A stretch of DNA of 64,000 nucleotides from Paenibacillus sp. FSL R7-0273 (GCF_000758625.1 NZ_CP009283.1:1313501-1377500), one strand, 5' to 3'; positions 9,629-18,938 are shown, counted from the stretch's first letter. The notes: a model not told the origin generated them from the letters alone. A program made the numbers and translations.

Positions 9629-10456
9629 TTGCTGTACTCGAATGATTACATAACGTTTAACTATGAGGAAGCCGGGGAAGGGCAGCCCATTCTGATTCTA
9701 CATGGAAACGGGCCGGACCACCGGATGATGATGGGGTGCCTGGAGCCGTTATTCACATCAGGCCAGCAGTACCGGCGGATCTATGTGGATTTACCGGGGA
9801 TGGGGCGAACTCCGGCGGCGGACTGGATACGGTCTTCAGACGATATGCTGCGTGCCGTGGAGATGATGATTGAGGCGCTGCTTCCCGGTGAACGTTTTCT
9901 GCTGGTCGGCCAGTCGTACGGAGGCTATCTTGCAAGAGGGCTGCTCAGAAACTATGCAGATTTAATCGACGGTGTGTTTCTTTTATGTCCTTGTGTTATT
10001 GCAGAGATGCGCGACAGAGAGCTGCCGCAGCATCAGGCTGCAGTCTATGACAAGGAACTGCTTGAGGAATTAAGTGAAGCAGAACGGGATGAATTCACAT
10101 CTATTGCTGTAGTGCAGACCAGGACTGCTTGGGAGCGTTTTAACCGCGAGATTGTGAGTGCCTTGCAACTGGCAGATGACGGCTTCATGGAGCGGATCAA
10201 GGCAGCAGGCAAGTATCCGTTCAGCTTTGATGCAGACAGGATGGAGCCCTTTCTTAAACCGAGCCTGATCCTGACCGGAAGACAGGATTCCATGACCGGA
10301 TACAAGGATGCCTGGAGGCTGCTGGATTTATACCCCCACGCCTCTTTCGCTGTCCTGGACCGTGCAGGGCACAATCTGCATATGGAGCAGGAGGAGCTTT
10401 TAGGAGCTATGGTAAAGGAATGGTTAAGCAGAGCCGGGAACGGTATGCTTACCTGA
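9629..10456 (+). CDS. Alpha/beta hydrolase
   Basis: This 275-aa protein begins at a TTG codon, 9 bp after AGGGAG; no in-frame ATG gives a complete first strand. The fold is an alpha/beta hydrolase: oxyanion HGNGPDH near residue 25, nucleophile elbow VGQSYGGYL near 93 (Ser), an acid in LTGRQDSMTGY near 220, and catalytic His in AGHNLHME near 248. A lid-like helical insert lies between. No signal peptide is present. Substrate is not predictable from sequence. The gene has its own promoter and palindromic operator candidate. Its end overlaps the convergent acetyltransferase gene by 8 bp. Confidence 0.8.
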   Translation: MLYSNDYITFNYEEAGEGQPILILHGNGPDHRMMMGCLEPLFTSGQQYRRIYVDLPGMGRTPAADWIRSSDDMLRAVEMMIEALLPGERFLLVGQSYGGYLARGLLRNYADLIDGVFLLCPCVIAEMRDRELPQHQAAVYDKELLEELSEAERDEFTSIAVVQTRTAWERFNREIVSALQLADDGFMERIKAAGKYPFSFDADRMEPFLKPSLILTGRQDSMTGYKDAWRLLDLYPHASFAVLDRAGHNLHMEQEELLGAMVKEWLSRAGNGMLT

Positions 10457-10919
10457 CCCGCTCATACTCGATAATGAATTCACCGTCTACCTCATCTGTT
10501 ACTTTTCCCGTACGTACGAAGCCGAGCTTTTCATAGAAGTAGTGGTTTCTGAGCGCCCAGGAAGGGGTGTCCAGCGTCCATTTACGGGCAGCGGGATAGG
10601 TCTGAAACAGGAAGCGGAATGATTCTTGCCCGTAGCCTTGGTTCTGATGCAGCGGATCAATAAAAATACGGCCCAGGTGACATTCTCCAGCCGCAGGGGA
10701 CGGGAATATAATCATGCCTCCAATGATGTTATCCTCTGCCGTAAGCTTATAGTAATGGGCGTTATTCATCTGCTCAGTCTGCCAGTCTGCGGAGTCGTAG
10801 CCGGGAGGGCCGTCTTCTTCTTTATTCTGATAGAGCCTGGCATCGTCATCAAACGTACGCTTCTGGACATCGGCCAGCCTGGCAGCATCCTGTGGATTGG
10901 CAAATGATATGGTAAGCAT
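10449..10919 (-). CDS. GNAT family N-acetyltransferase
   Basis: This 156-aa protein carries the GNAT fold: acetyl-CoA binding motif A near residues 86-100 (IFIDPLHQNQGYGQ, the Q/R-x-x-G-x-G/A loop) and a motif B region (LRNHYFYEKLGFVRTGK). AAGGAGG lies ahead of the ATG. The acceptor substrate is unknown. The last codons overlap the convergent hydrolase gene by 8 bp. Confidence 0.8.
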   Translation of the reverse strand: MLTISFANPQDAARLADVQKRTFDDDARLYQNKEEDGPPGYDSADWQTEQMNNAHYYKLTAEDNIIGGMIIFPSPAAGECHLGRIFIDPLHQNQGYGQESFRFLFQTYPAARKWTLDTPSWALRNHYFYEKLGFVRTGKVTDEVDGEFIIEYERVR

Positions 10920-11041
10920 CTTGTTTTATCCTCCTTGGAATATTATGGGTCATACTATAGATTAATAAATTCTTGCATACTGTGCCGGATACCTGCCCGG
11001 CGGGCATCTTTATGAGCCGAGGACAGAAATGCCCATAAATA

Positions 11042-11070
11042 TTGACGGGGTAGCAACATTCTCATATACT
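11042..11070 (+). promoter_or_regulatory. Candidate sigma-A promoter of the carboxypeptidase
   Basis: TTGACG and TATACT are separated by 17 bp, 42 bp ahead of the ATG. This is a near-consensus match. Confidence 0.65.
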
Positions 11071-11112
11071 TCCACTAGCTGCTAGAGTCGATAGAATAGT
11101 GGGAGGCGGAGA

Positions 11113-12633
11113 ATGAAACAATCATGGATGTTCAGACGGTTACATAAGGTCCTGCTGGGCTTTTGGACTTGTGTACTGCTGGCCTTAGTTATGCTAATAA
11201 CACCAGCAGAGGCCTCAGCTAATATTGTGAATGCCAATCAGGTATATTCCTATACGATTATGCAAAGAGATATTGAACGGTTAGTAAAGGCCTATCCGGA
11301 CCTGGTGTCTATGGAAACATTGGGGCAGAGCGCCTATGGACGGCAGCTATGGGCTGTGAAGCTGGGCAGAGGAGACGCGGTACTGTTCCTGAACGGCTCC
11401 CATCATGCCAGAGAATGGATGACAACGACCGTATTAATGAAAATGATTGATACATACGCCCAGGCCTATGTTAACAATACAACCATCTCAGAGTACAGCG
11501 TGCGCCGGCTTTTGGATGAAGTGAGCATTTGGATAGTTCCAATGGTGAATCCTGACGGGGTGGCGTTGTCCCAGCAGGGGACGGCAGGCCTTACACCGGA
11601 GCTGGCCCAGACTCTGCGGCGTTACAACGGCAACAGTACCAACTTTACCCGCTGGAAGGCAAACATGCAGGGCATCGACCTCAACCGCCAGTATCCGGCG
11701 AACTGGAGTGCGATCAGAAATGCAGGTTCATACCCGTGGTACCAGAATTATAAGGGCCAAAGACCTGCACAGGCGCCGGAGGTGCAGCTGATGATGGATT
11801 TCACCTACCGGATTGATCCGGAGATGACGATTTCCTATCATAGCTCCGGAGAAATCATATTCTGGCATTTTAATACCCTCAGCAGCAATGTAGCCAGGGA
11901 TCAGGTGATAGCCCGGACACTTAGCCGTATGACCGGATATTCTCTTGTATCTCCTGAGAAAAATCCTTCCGGCGGAGGGTATAAGGACTGGTTCATCCAG
12001 GAGTTTGGCCGCCCCGGCCTTACCATTGAAATTGCCAGATATGCCGGTGAGAGCAATGTTCCTTTAAGCCAGTTCGGGAGCGTATGGAATGATAACCGGG
12101 GAGTGGGGCTTTATTCGGCACTGCAGTCCCATTCCTTATGGCTGAATAAGCAGAAGGTCCAGTATCTCCAGCAGTCTATGGACGTGTTGGCTGAAACCAA
12201 GCTCTACTCCAAAATAGGAGCGTTGTCCGGAGGTGTCAGCATCCAGCCGCAAAGACTGCATGTGACCGCCAAAAAGGGTGACTGGTATCAGGTACAGGCT
12301 GAAGAAGGCACCGGCTGGATACAAGCTTCTCCCGGAAAGCTGGCGGTGGTGGAGGAGATTGCAGCAGCTGCGGAGCTCAAGGTGAGTGTTCCGGTATATA
12401 AATATCCGGATACCTATGCTCCTAAAGTAACGTTCCTGGAGCCGCAGACCGTTCAGGTGTCAGGCAGATGGGGGAACTGGCTGCTGGCCCTGACGCCGGG
12501 CGGAAGCTGGTGGATCGATGGTCGAACGGCAGAGCTGCAGTGGCCTGTAGTGGAAGAGGGGCAGGGAGCAGCAATTGAAAACGAAGGTACAGGAGAAATC
12601 GTGGTTGAGCCGGTGAGCAGCCCGGAAATATAG
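11113..12633 (+). CDS. Secreted M14 zinc carboxypeptidase with C-terminal SH3-like repeats
   Basis: A 506-aa exported enzyme. The N-terminus has an R/K-rich start, a hydrophobic core and TPAEASA as likely cleavage site. The M14 domain (residues ~45-340) shows zinc ligands in SHHAREW (H, E) and SYHSSGE (H), and the catalytic Glu in LTIEIAR. Two SH3-like modules follow (residues ~360-415 and ~420-475), probably binding cell wall. M14 enzymes release C-terminal residues; in wall-bound forms the substrate may be gamma-D-Glu-diaminopimelate in peptidoglycan, but that is inference. GGGAGG lies 6-7 bp before ATG. A bidirectional terminator follows. Confidence 0.88.
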   Translation: MKQSWMFRRLHKVLLGFWTCVLLALVMLITPAEASANIVNANQVYSYTIMQRDIERLVKAYPDLVSMETLGQSAYGRQLWAVKLGRGDAVLFLNGSHHAREWMTTTVLMKMIDTYAQAYVNNTTISEYSVRRLLDEVSIWIVPMVNPDGVALSQQGTAGLTPELAQTLRRYNGNSTNFTRWKANMQGIDLNRQYPANWSAIRNAGSYPWYQNYKGQRPAQAPEVQLMMDFTYRIDPEMTISYHSSGEIIFWHFNTLSSNVARDQVIARTLSRMTGYSLVSPEKNPSGGGYKDWFIQEFGRPGLTIEIARYAGESNVPLSQFGSVWNDNRGVGLYSALQSHSLWLNKQKVQYLQQSMDVLAETKLYSKIGALSGGVSIQPQRLHVTAKKGDWYQVQAEEGTGWIQASPGKLAVVEEIAAAAELKVSVPVYKYPDTYAPKVTFLEPQTVQVSGRWGNWLLALTPGGSWWIDGRTAELQWPVVEEGQGAAIENEGTGEIVVEPVSSPEI

Positions 12634-12668
12634 ACCTTTTATAGCTAATGCTGATTTGCCGCGTGCGC

Positions 12669-12716
12669 AAAAAAGGTGTTCCACAACCAGATTACGGCTG
12701 AGAGGAACACCTTTTT
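12669..12716. terminator. Bidirectional terminator
   Basis: GGTGTTCC (12675-12682) pairs with GGAACACC (12704-12711), with A-rich left and T-rich right flanks. It serves both the carboxypeptidase and the convergent dehydrogenase. Confidence 0.85.
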
Positions 12717-12741
12717 ATTAAAAATAAATCTGTACTATAGC

Positions 12742-13647
12742 TTATTCCTGGGCAGTATTATCTGCCCCGATTTTGCGGCCGATCCATGCTTCGTAGGTTT
12801 TCACTACAGCTGACAGATCCTCGTCACCGTAGCCTTGGGTGTAACCCGCCTGGAACATGCTCTTGGCCAGTCCCAGCATAGGTGCAGGGACCCCGGTGGA
12901 GTCGCTGAGTACGGAAGCAAGCTTCAAGTCCTTAAGCATAAGAGCCAGCGAGAACTGGTTGCTGAAGTCATCTTCAATGATCTTGCGCCCTTTCAGCTCA
13001 GCCTGCTTGCTGCCTGCGGAGCCGTTCTGGACAAGCTCCAGGAACTTGTCTGCCGGTACGCCGTTCTTTACAGCAATGGAGAAGCCTTCTGCGAGGGCAA
13101 CATTATGAATGCCGACCATAGAATTATGGGCCAGCTTGGCTACAGCGCCGCTGCCGTTCCCGCCCATATGAAGCAGCAGGCGGCCCATGGTATCAAAGAG
13201 ATCCCGATGTGCTTCAATGACCTTGGCATCACCGCCGACCATGAACACTAGCGTTCCTTCGATGGCTGCAGGCTTACTGCCTGTTACCGGTGCATCGAGG
13301 AAGCTGCCGCCGCGTTCCTCTACAGCAGCAGCGATCTCTTTAACCAGTCCGGGGGAAATGGTACTGGAATCAATAATGACGGCTCCGGGCTTGAGGGCGG
13401 CCAGAATGCCGTTATCTCCATAAAAAACCTCCCGGATCGAATCATCATTGCTGATCATGGTAATAATAACATCCTTGTCCTGCGCTGCTGCCTGCGGGGT
13501 AGCTGCAACCGCTGCACCTGCATCCTCCAGGGGCTTGCATTTCTCTGCCGTACGGTTGTATACCGTAACCTGGTATCCGCCTTTCAGCAGATTTGCCGCC
13601 ATGGGCGCGCCCATCGTTCCGAGTCCGATAAAGCCGATCTGTTTCAT
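12742..13647 (-). CDS. NAD(P)-dependent beta-hydroxyacid dehydrogenase (HIBADH family)
   Basis: At 301 aa this matches the 3-hydroxyisobutyrate dehydrogenase / glyoxylate-succinic semialdehyde reductase family. The Rossmann motif GFIGLGTMGAPMA opens the protein; the substrate loop DAPVTGSKPAA is near residue 120 and the catalytic Lys is in GSGAVAKLAHN near 171. The family reduces or oxidises short beta-hydroxy acids. The VTGSKPAA loop is closer to glyoxylate/SSA reductases than to the 'SGG' of true HIBADH, but I cannot settle the substrate. It is transcribed alone, divergent from pgi. Confidence 0.85.
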   Translation of the reverse strand: MKQIGFIGLGTMGAPMAANLLKGGYQVTVYNRTAEKCKPLEDAGAAVAATPQAAAQDKDVIITMISNDDSIREVFYGDNGILAALKPGAVIIDSSTISPGLVKEIAAAVEERGGSFLDAPVTGSKPAAIEGTLVFMVGGDAKVIEAHRDLFDTMGRLLLHMGGNGSGAVAKLAHNSMVGIHNVALAEGFSIAVKNGVPADKFLELVQNGSAGSKQAELKGRKIIEDDFSNQFSLALMLKDLKLASVLSDSTGVPAPMLGLAKSMFQAGYTQGYGDEDLSAVVKTYEAWIGRKIGADNTAQE

Positions 13648-13792
13648 TCCATCTCCGCCTTCACTCTTTTTTCTTCATTCTATCACGGCGCTTGGGGTTG
13701 TTCCACCGGATCGCCTGTCATGTATATCGGGCAAGCGCTTTCATGTAACTTTCGAAAACTTGTGCCAAAAGCCCGGGATGTGCCCTAAGACC

Positions 13793-13821
13793 TTGCCAGT
13801 CAAGGCAAATTAAAGTATCCT
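13793..13821 (+). promoter_or_regulatory. Candidate sigma-A promoter of pgi
   Basis: TTGCCA and TATCCT are separated by 17 bp, about 65 bp before the pgi ATG. Confidence 0.5.
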
Positions 13822-13885
13822 AGATTATAAAGTTGTAACAAACCGTGTCAAATCCAAAGAGATAAACAGGAGGTTACCATAACCG

Positions 13886-15241
13886 ATGTCCAAGAAGATT
13901 AATTTTGACTACAGCAAAGCCCTGTCCTTCCTTAACCAGCATGAAGTTGACTACTTTGCTGCTCCGATTAAACTAGCCCATGAGCAACTGCATAACAAAA
14001 CTGGGGCCGGCTCCGATTACCTGGGCTGGATTGATCTCCCGACCGCATATGACAAGGAAGAGTTCGCCCGCATTCAAGAGGCAGCCAAGAAGATCCAGAG
14101 TGATTCCGATGTTCTGATTGTTATCGGTATCGGCGGTTCTTATCTGGGAGCACGTGCTGCTATTGAAGCACTTACGCATTCCTTCCACAATAACCTGCCT
14201 AAGGAACAGCGCAAGACTCCTGAGGTATACTTCGCAGGTAATAACATCAGCTCTACATACATCACACACCTGCTCGATTTGGTTGAAGGCAAGGACTTCT
14301 CCGTTAACGTAATTTCCAAATCCGGAACAACCACTGAACCGGCAATCGCCTTCCGTATTTTCCGTGCAGCACTGGAGAAGAAATACGGCAAGGAAGAAGC
14401 GCGCAAGCGCATCTACGCTACTACAGACAAGGAGAAGGGCGCCCTCAAGAAGCTGGCTACTGAAGAAGGCTATGAGTCGTTCATCATTCCTGATGATGTA
14501 GGCGGACGTTATTCCGTACTGACACCTGTAGGCCTTCTGCCGATTGCTGTAGCAGGCATTAACATTGAAGAAATGATGCAGGGAGCCGCAGCCGCAGCGG
14601 ATGAATTCAACAATCCGGATGTAGCAACCAACCAAAGCTATCAATATGCTGCAGTGCGCAACGCCCTGTACCGCAAAGGCAAGACAACAGAAATTCTCGT
14701 TAACTACGAACCGTCCCTGCACTTCGTATCCGAATGGTGGAAGCAGCTGTACGGCGAAAGCGAAGGCAAGGATTACAAAGGAATCTATCCTTCTTCCGTT
14801 GATTTCTCCACCGACCTTCACTCCATGGGCCAGTTCATTCAGGAGGGTAACCGCAACATTTTCGAAACAGTTATCCAGGTTGAGCAGGTTCGTCACCACA
14901 TCACACTCGAAAGCGATGCTGACGATCTTGACGGCCTGAACTTCCTTGCCGGTGAAACAGTGGACTTTGTTAACAAGAAGGCTTTCCAGGGAACGCTGCT
15001 GGCGCACACAGACGGACAAGTGCCGAACCTGATCGTGACCATCCCTGATCAAACTCCATATACTTTCGGTTATCTGGTTTACTTCTTTGAAAAAGCCTGC
15101 GGTATCAGCGGATACCTGCTTGGCGTTAATCCGTTTGACCAGCCGGGCGTGGAAGCATACAAGAAGAACATGTTCGCGCTGCTGGGTAAACCGGGCTACG
15201 AGAAAGAAAAAGCCGAACTGGAATCCAGACTTACAGAATAG
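13886..15241 (+). CDS. pgi: Glucose-6-phosphate isomerase
   Basis: This 451-aa enzyme interconverts glucose 6-phosphate and fructose 6-phosphate in glycolysis and gluconeogenesis, and is of normal length for the short Bacillus-type form. SIS-domain phosphate-binding segments are [14 protein letters not shown] (~residue 80) and [14 protein letters not shown] (~143). The C-terminal catalytic region includes [25 protein letters not shown] precedes the ATG by about 11 bp. It is monocistronic by appearance. A GGAGCAG/CTGCTCC hairpin at 15285-15321 lacks a T run and is a weak terminator at best. Confidence 0.95.
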   Translation: MSKKINFDYSKALSFLNQHEVDYFAAPIKLAHEQLHNKTGAGSDYLGWIDLPTAYDKEEFARIQEAAKKIQSDSDVLIVIGIGGSYLGARAAIEALTHSFHNNLPKEQRKTPEVYFAGNNISSTYITHLLDLVEGKDFSVNVISKSGTTTEPAIAFRIFRAALEKKYGKEEARKRIYATTDKEKGALKKLATEEGYESFIIPDDVGGRYSVLTPVGLLPIAVAGINIEEMMQGAAAAADEFNNPDVATNQSYQYAAVRNALYRKGKTTEILVNYEPSLHFVSEWWKQLYGESEGKDYKGIYPSSVDFSTDLHSMGQFIQEGNRNIFETVIQVEQVRHHITLESDADDLDGLNFLAGETVDFVNKKAFQGTLLAHTDGQVPNLIVTIPDQTPYTFGYLVYFFEKACGISGYLLGVNPFDQPGVEAYKKNMFALLGKPGYEKEKAELESRLTE

Positions 15242-15366
15242 TATCATCGTACATCACAGATCATTCATACATTAGAAGTAACTGGGAGCAGTCCATAGGT
15301 TATCCATACCGGGGCTGCTCCTAAATTATATAGTTATCCCAAGACTAAGTAAGGAATGGAATAAGG

Positions 15367-15999
15367 ATGCTGGAACAATATCGGACGGTGCGTTCTCCCG
15401 GATCCCGGGAAGTCGTAATTCGTAAGTCGCGTTTCATCGGCCATGTCATGCCGGTGGACAATGAAGAAGAGGCTATGCAATTTATTGAAGACATCAAGAA
15501 GCAGCACCGCAATGCCACGCATAACTGCTCTGCTTACATGATTGGCGAAAGAGATGAGATTCAAAGACAGTCAGATGACGGGGAACCGAGTGGAACGGCC
15601 GGGAAACCGATTTTGGAAGTAATCCGCAACCAACAAGTTAAAAATGTCGCAATTGTCGTAACCCGTTATTTCGGAGGCATCATGCTGGGGGCAGGCGGAC
15701 TCATCCGGGCTTATGCTGACGGCGCTGTACTGGCGCTTGAGGCTGGTGAAGTGGTTACCCGGGTGCTGAGACGCGAAGTCTTCGTGCAGCTTGATTATAC
15801 GTGGCTGGGTAAGGTTGAGAACGAGCTGCGTTCCAAGGGCACCAAGACCGGCGAAACCTCTTTTACAGATACAGTGACGCTGCTGTGCCTGCCGCGGAAT
15901 GATGAAGGTGACGCTTTTGTAGCATGGATAACGGATCTTACCCAGGGGCAAGCGCTGGTTACAGAAGGGCGGCGGCTTTACTACAGCGAAGGGGAATAG
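15367..15999 (+). CDS. YigZ/YvyE family protein (IMPACT-like fold)
   Basis: This 210-aa protein has an N-terminal UPF0029/IMPACT domain with KSRFIGHVMPV, HNCSAYMIG, DDGEPSGTAGKPILEV and VVTRYFGGIMLGAGGLIRAY, and a shorter C-terminal DUF1949 ferredoxin-like domain. Members are linked to translation or stringent stress through the eukaryotic homologue IMPACT; the bacterial role is not established. The stop is 3 bp before a TetR-family gene, so the two are almost certainly one operon. Confidence 0.88.
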   Translation: MLEQYRTVRSPGSREVVIRKSRFIGHVMPVDNEEEAMQFIEDIKKQHRNATHNCSAYMIGERDEIQRQSDDGEPSGTAGKPILEVIRNQQVKNVAIVVTRYFGGIMLGAGGLIRAYADGAVLALEAGEVVTRVLRREVFVQLDYTWLGKVENELRSKGTKTGETSFTDTVTLLCLPRNDEGDAFVAWITDLTQGQALVTEGRRLYYSEGE

Positions 16000-16002
16000 A
16001 TT

Positions 16003-16584
16003 ATGGCAAGAAGAGCAGTGGAGCGGGAGTTGTCTAGGGAGAGGATTCTGGAGGCGGCCAGGCATCTGTTTATCACTAAAGGATACCGTGCAATCTCAAT
16101 GCGCAGCATAGGACAGCATCTGGGATACAGCCATGGCTCGCTCTATTATCATTTCAAGGAAAAAGCAGAGCTGTTCTATGCCATTATGGTTGAAGATTTC
16201 AATCATGTGGCGGGTCTGCTCAATCAAGCAATGAATAATCCGCCTGAACCTGGCATGACCCGGGTGGAGCAGCTGGTCATGGAATTTATCCGGTTTGGAC
16301 TCGATCATCCGCATCAGTATGAGATCATGTTCATGATCCGGGATGAAGAGCTTCTGGCTTATTGCCGGGCAGAACAGGGGCGATGTTTTGAATTATTCGC
16401 AGGTATTGTCCGCCGGCATATGAAGGAAGAAGGATATGTTTCCGAGGATTGGCAGAGTGTACCGCTGACATTGTTCTTATCAGCCCATGGCTTTATTTCT
16501 TATTATATTCAGGATAAAGTATCTTTTGATGATGTTAAGCAGGCTGCTCTTACGCATATTAAGGTGCTCAGCCGCAGCTTGTAG
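16003..16584 (+). CDS. TetR/AcrR family transcriptional regulator
   Basis: At 193 aa, the protein has a TetR helix-turn-helix at residues ~10-56 (RILEAARHLFITKGYRAISM ... GYSHGSLYYHFKEKAELF). The C-terminal ligand domain is typical in length but gives no ligand. It starts 3 bp after yigZ without its own clear ribosome binding site beyond the GGGGAATAG at the yigZ stop, suggesting translational coupling. It may control its own operon; a CTATAG-AAT-CTATAG palindrome lies downstream rather than upstream, and no operator is visible. Confidence 0.88.
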   Translation: MARRAVERELSRERILEAARHLFITKGYRAISMRSIGQHLGYSHGSLYYHFKEKAELFYAIMVEDFNHVAGLLNQAMNNPPEPGMTRVEQLVMEFIRFGLDHPHQYEIMFMIRDEELLAYCRAEQGRCFELFAGIVRRHMKEEGYVSEDWQSVPLTLFLSAHGFISYYIQDKVSFDDVKQAALTHIKVLSRSL

Positions 16585-16678
16585 TTTACGTATTTTTAGG
16601 GCTCCGCGCTTTAGAGCTGTGCATTGGTATAACTTTGCATAGTGAAAGTGTTATAGGAGCTATAGAATCTATAGAAGA

Positions 16679-16721
16679 GGCTCCGCCAGGAAATGGCGGA
16701 GCCTGTCTATGGGCTTTTTTT
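16679..16721 (+). terminator. Strong hairpin after the TetR gene
   Basis: GGCTCCGCCA and TGGCGGAGCC form a perfect 10-bp stem around GGAAA. A run of seven T begins about 10 bp later. It also separates the convergent YjbQ gene. Confidence 0.75.
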
Positions 16722-16732
16722 GACAATAAATA

Positions 16733-17134
16733 TTATCCCTCAATAATCTTTACATAATATTGGCGGTGCCTTGGCCCGTCGAACTCACAGAAATAAATGC
16801 CCTGCCAGCGTCCGAGCAGCAGCGAGCCCCCGTGGATGATGATGCTTTGGGAGGGACCTGTAGTTATCGATTTCAGATGGGAGGCGGTATTACCTTCTCC
16901 ATGGCGGTATTTCGGATGCTCCCAGGGATACACCTCATCCAGCCTCATCAGCACATCGTGCTTCACATCCGGATCAGCATTTTCGTTAATGGCAATTCCT
17001 GCTGTCGTATGCGGACAGTAGACTACAGCTATGCCATTTTGCACCCCGCTTTTTTTTACACAGGAAATCACTTCACGGGTAATATCACGCAGCTCGTCCC
17101 GTTTGCTGGTTGAAATTTCGATGGTATGTAACAT
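16733..17134 (-). CDS. YjbQ family (UPF0047) protein
   Basis: The 133-aa protein matches UPF0047/YjbQ along its whole length. The family signature residues are present: VVYCPHTTAGIAINENADPDV, KYRHGEGNTASHLKS, SIIIHGGSLLLGRWQGIYFCEFDGPR. His and acidic residues in these loops form the conserved metal/phosphate site. Some members show weak thiamine-phosphate synthase activity, but the physiological role is unsettled. A GGGAGGGG ribosome binding site is present. It is divergent from the sulfate operon. Confidence 0.88.
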   Translation of the reverse strand: MLHTIEISTSKRDELRDITREVISCVKKSGVQNGIAVVYCPHTTAGIAINENADPDVKHDVLMRLDEVYPWEHPKYRHGEGNTASHLKSITTGPSQSIIIHGGSLLLGRWQGIYFCEFDGPRHRQYYVKIIEG

Positions 17135-17201
17135 AATACTATCCCCTCCCTGTACTATAAATAAAATATACTATAGTTTACCCCAAATTGAACGAAAGTA
17201 A

Positions 17202-17230
17202 TTGACGGACACAGGCGGCTTTGGTAAAGT
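17202..17230 (+). promoter_or_regulatory. Candidate promoter of the sulfate-uptake operon
   Basis: TTGACG and TAAAGT are separated by 17 bp. The predicted transcription start falls at the AT-rich palindrome 17235-17272. Confidence 0.6.
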
Positions 17231-17234
17231 AGTG

Positions 17235-17272
17235 ATAATTATAATACCAAGTATATTAATAGGAATAATTAT
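17235..17272. promoter_or_regulatory. AT-rich palindromic operator candidate (CymR-like)
   Basis: Left arm ATAATTATAATACC and right arm GGAATAATTAT are imperfect inverted copies flanking an AT-rich centre. They lie just downstream of the -10 of a sulfate transporter. Location and the ATACC/GGAAT arms recall CymR-type (Rrf2) cysteine-regulon operators of Bacillus and Staphylococcus; that resemblance is from memory and needs a motif scan. Confidence 0.45.
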
Positions 17273-17326
17273 GGGCGTAATGGCTACTATACCGACCGGA
17301 TATCCGGAGGTGGGGGGACTTCTAAC

Positions 17327-18142
17327 TTGAATTCGCTGCTTAGACACAAGGGCTGGACCTGGGGATTCCGCACAACGATTCTGCTGTATTTTGTGGTGCT
17401 GATTGTTTTGCCGATACTCGGCGTATATTACAATTCCTTTTCGCTGGGCTTCAGCACCTTTATCGAAGCTGTAAGCGACCCGATTGCCTGGAAATCCGTA
17501 TTGCTAACGCTTAAGCTGGCGGTCATTGCTACGGTCATTAATGTCCTGCTGGGCACGATGATTGCCTGGGTACTGATCCGCTACCGGTTCCCCGGCAAGG
17601 CGCTGCTGAACAGTCTGGTTGACCTGCCTTTTGCCCTGCCGACAGCGGTCGGGGGATTGATGATTCTGCTGCTGCTCGGTCCGGGCAGCCTGATTGGCGG
17701 ACTGGCGGAGAGGCTCGGCTTCGAGATTGTTTTTCATCAGCCGGCTATTGTGATTGCTATGATCTTTGTAACGTTCCCCTTTGTCATCCGGGCGGTGCAG
17801 CCGCTGCTGGAGGAGCTTGATCCTTCCGAGGAGGAGGCCGCCTATACAATGGGCGCCAAGAGCAGCCGGGTATTCCGTCAGGTGATTCTGCCCTCTATGG
17901 CCCCGGGAATGATCAGCGGAGGAATGCTGGCCTTCTCTCGCGCGCTGGCGGAATTCGGTGCAGTCGTGCTGGTAGCCGGTAACATTCCGGGACGGACACT
18001 GGTGTCCTCGGTTTTTATTTTCGGTGAAGTAGAAAGTGATAATCCGGTCGGTGCAGCCGCAGTGTCAGTCATTCTGCTGACCTTGTCCTTCCTCATCCTC
18101 TGGCTGATTAATTTGCTGCAGATGCGGGGGAGAAGAGCATGA
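17327..18142 (+). CDS. cysT: Sulfate/thiosulfate ABC transporter permease CysT
   Basis: This 271-aa inner-membrane permease has six predicted membrane spans and the ABC permease EAA loop (EEEAAYTMGAKSSRVFRQVILP) near residue 165. The family segments LVDLPFALPTAVGGLMILLLLG and AFSRALAEFGAVVLVAGNIPGRT identify CysT. The start is TTG behind a GGAGGTGGGGGG tract. It overlaps cysW by 4 bp (ATGA). With CysW it forms the channel for sulfate import feeding cysteine synthesis. Confidence 0.92.
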   Translation: MNSLLRHKGWTWGFRTTILLYFVVLIVLPILGVYYNSFSLGFSTFIEAVSDPIAWKSVLLTLKLAVIATVINVLLGTMIAWVLIRYRFPGKALLNSLVDLPFALPTAVGGLMILLLLGPGSLIGGLAERLGFEIVFHQPAIVIAMIFVTFPFVIRAVQPLLEELDPSEEEAAYTMGAKSSRVFRQVILPSMAPGMISGGMLAFSRALAEFGAVVLVAGNIPGRTLVSSVFIFGEVESDNPVGAAAVSVILLTLSFLILWLINLLQMRGRRA

Positions 18143-18936
18143 GAAAACTATGGATTATTCTTACTTATCTTGTTTTCATTCTGCTGATTGCCGCTCCGCT
18201 GGGTAAAATGGCGACGGAGGCGTTCAGCGACGGGTTCAGCGGTTTTTGGGCTTCACTGTCGCGGCCGGAGGCACTGCATGCGCTGATGATGACCGGGTTC
18301 GTGGTTGTGGTGGTTACGCTGCTGAATACCTTGTTCGGCATTATGCTGGCATTGTATCTGGTGCGGGCCAACTGGCTGGGCAAACGGCTAAAGGGGCTGT
18401 TGAACAGCATTGTCGATCTGCCGTATGCCGTGTCACCGGTAATCGGCGGGCTGATGATCGTTTTGCTGCTTGGTCCGGACAGCGCGCTGGGTGCGCTTTT
18501 TGAACAGATTGGAGTCAATATCGTTTATGCTTTTCCCGGAATGGTCATTGCCACACTATTTGTGACCTTCCCGCTGATGGTGCGTGAGGTGATGCCGGTG
18601 CTGCAGGAGATCGGTTCACAGCAGGAGGAGGCCGCTTCGACGCTCGGAGCGTACGGCTGGACAACCTTTTGGAAGGTGACCTGGCCCTCGATCCGCTGGG
18701 CAGTCATCTATGGCGTAATCCTGACGGTGGCCCGCTCACTGGGGGAATTCGGAGCCGTGCTTGTTGTATCGGGTAACATTATGAATAAAACACAGACCGC
18801 AACTACGCTGGTCTACCAGGATGTAGAGAACTTTAATGTAACGGCAGCGGGCGGTGTGGCCCTGGTACTGGCAGCTTTCTCCGCCGGTCTGCTGCTGATG
18901 ATGGAATGGAGTAAGAGACGAAAGGGTGTGCATTAG
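18139..18936 (+). CDS. cysW: Sulfate/thiosulfate ABC transporter permease CysW
   Basis: At 265 aa it is the partner permease to CysT, with the same six-span layout, LNSIVDLPYAVSPVIGGLMIVLLLG, the EAA loop QQEEAASTLGAYGWTTFWKV, and ARSLGEFGAVLVVSGNI. The ATG overlaps the cysT stop (ATGA), so translation is coupled. cysA begins 2 bp after its stop. Confidence 0.92.
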   Translation: MRKLWIILTYLVFILLIAAPLGKMATEAFSDGFSGFWASLSRPEALHALMMTGFVVVVVTLLNTLFGIMLALYLVRANWLGKRLKGLLNSIVDLPYAVSPVIGGLMIVLLLGPDSALGALFEQIGVNIVYAFPGMVIATLFVTFPLMVREVMPVLQEIGSQQEEAASTLGAYGWTTFWKVTWPSIRWAVIYGVILTVARSLGEFGAVLVVSGNIMNKTQTATTLVYQDVENFNVTAAGGVALVLAAFSAGLLLMMEWSKRRKGVH

Positions 18937-18938
18937 GG

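Noticed and set aside
13973..15247. 424-codon open frame antisense to pgi
   Set aside because: Codon-bias artefact of a highly expressed gene; the Cys/Phe-rich peptide has no domain and no start signal.
17140..17326. SAM (S-box) riboswitch upstream of cysT
   Set aside because: No S-box core or terminator hairpin is visible; only a promoter and an AT-rich palindrome.
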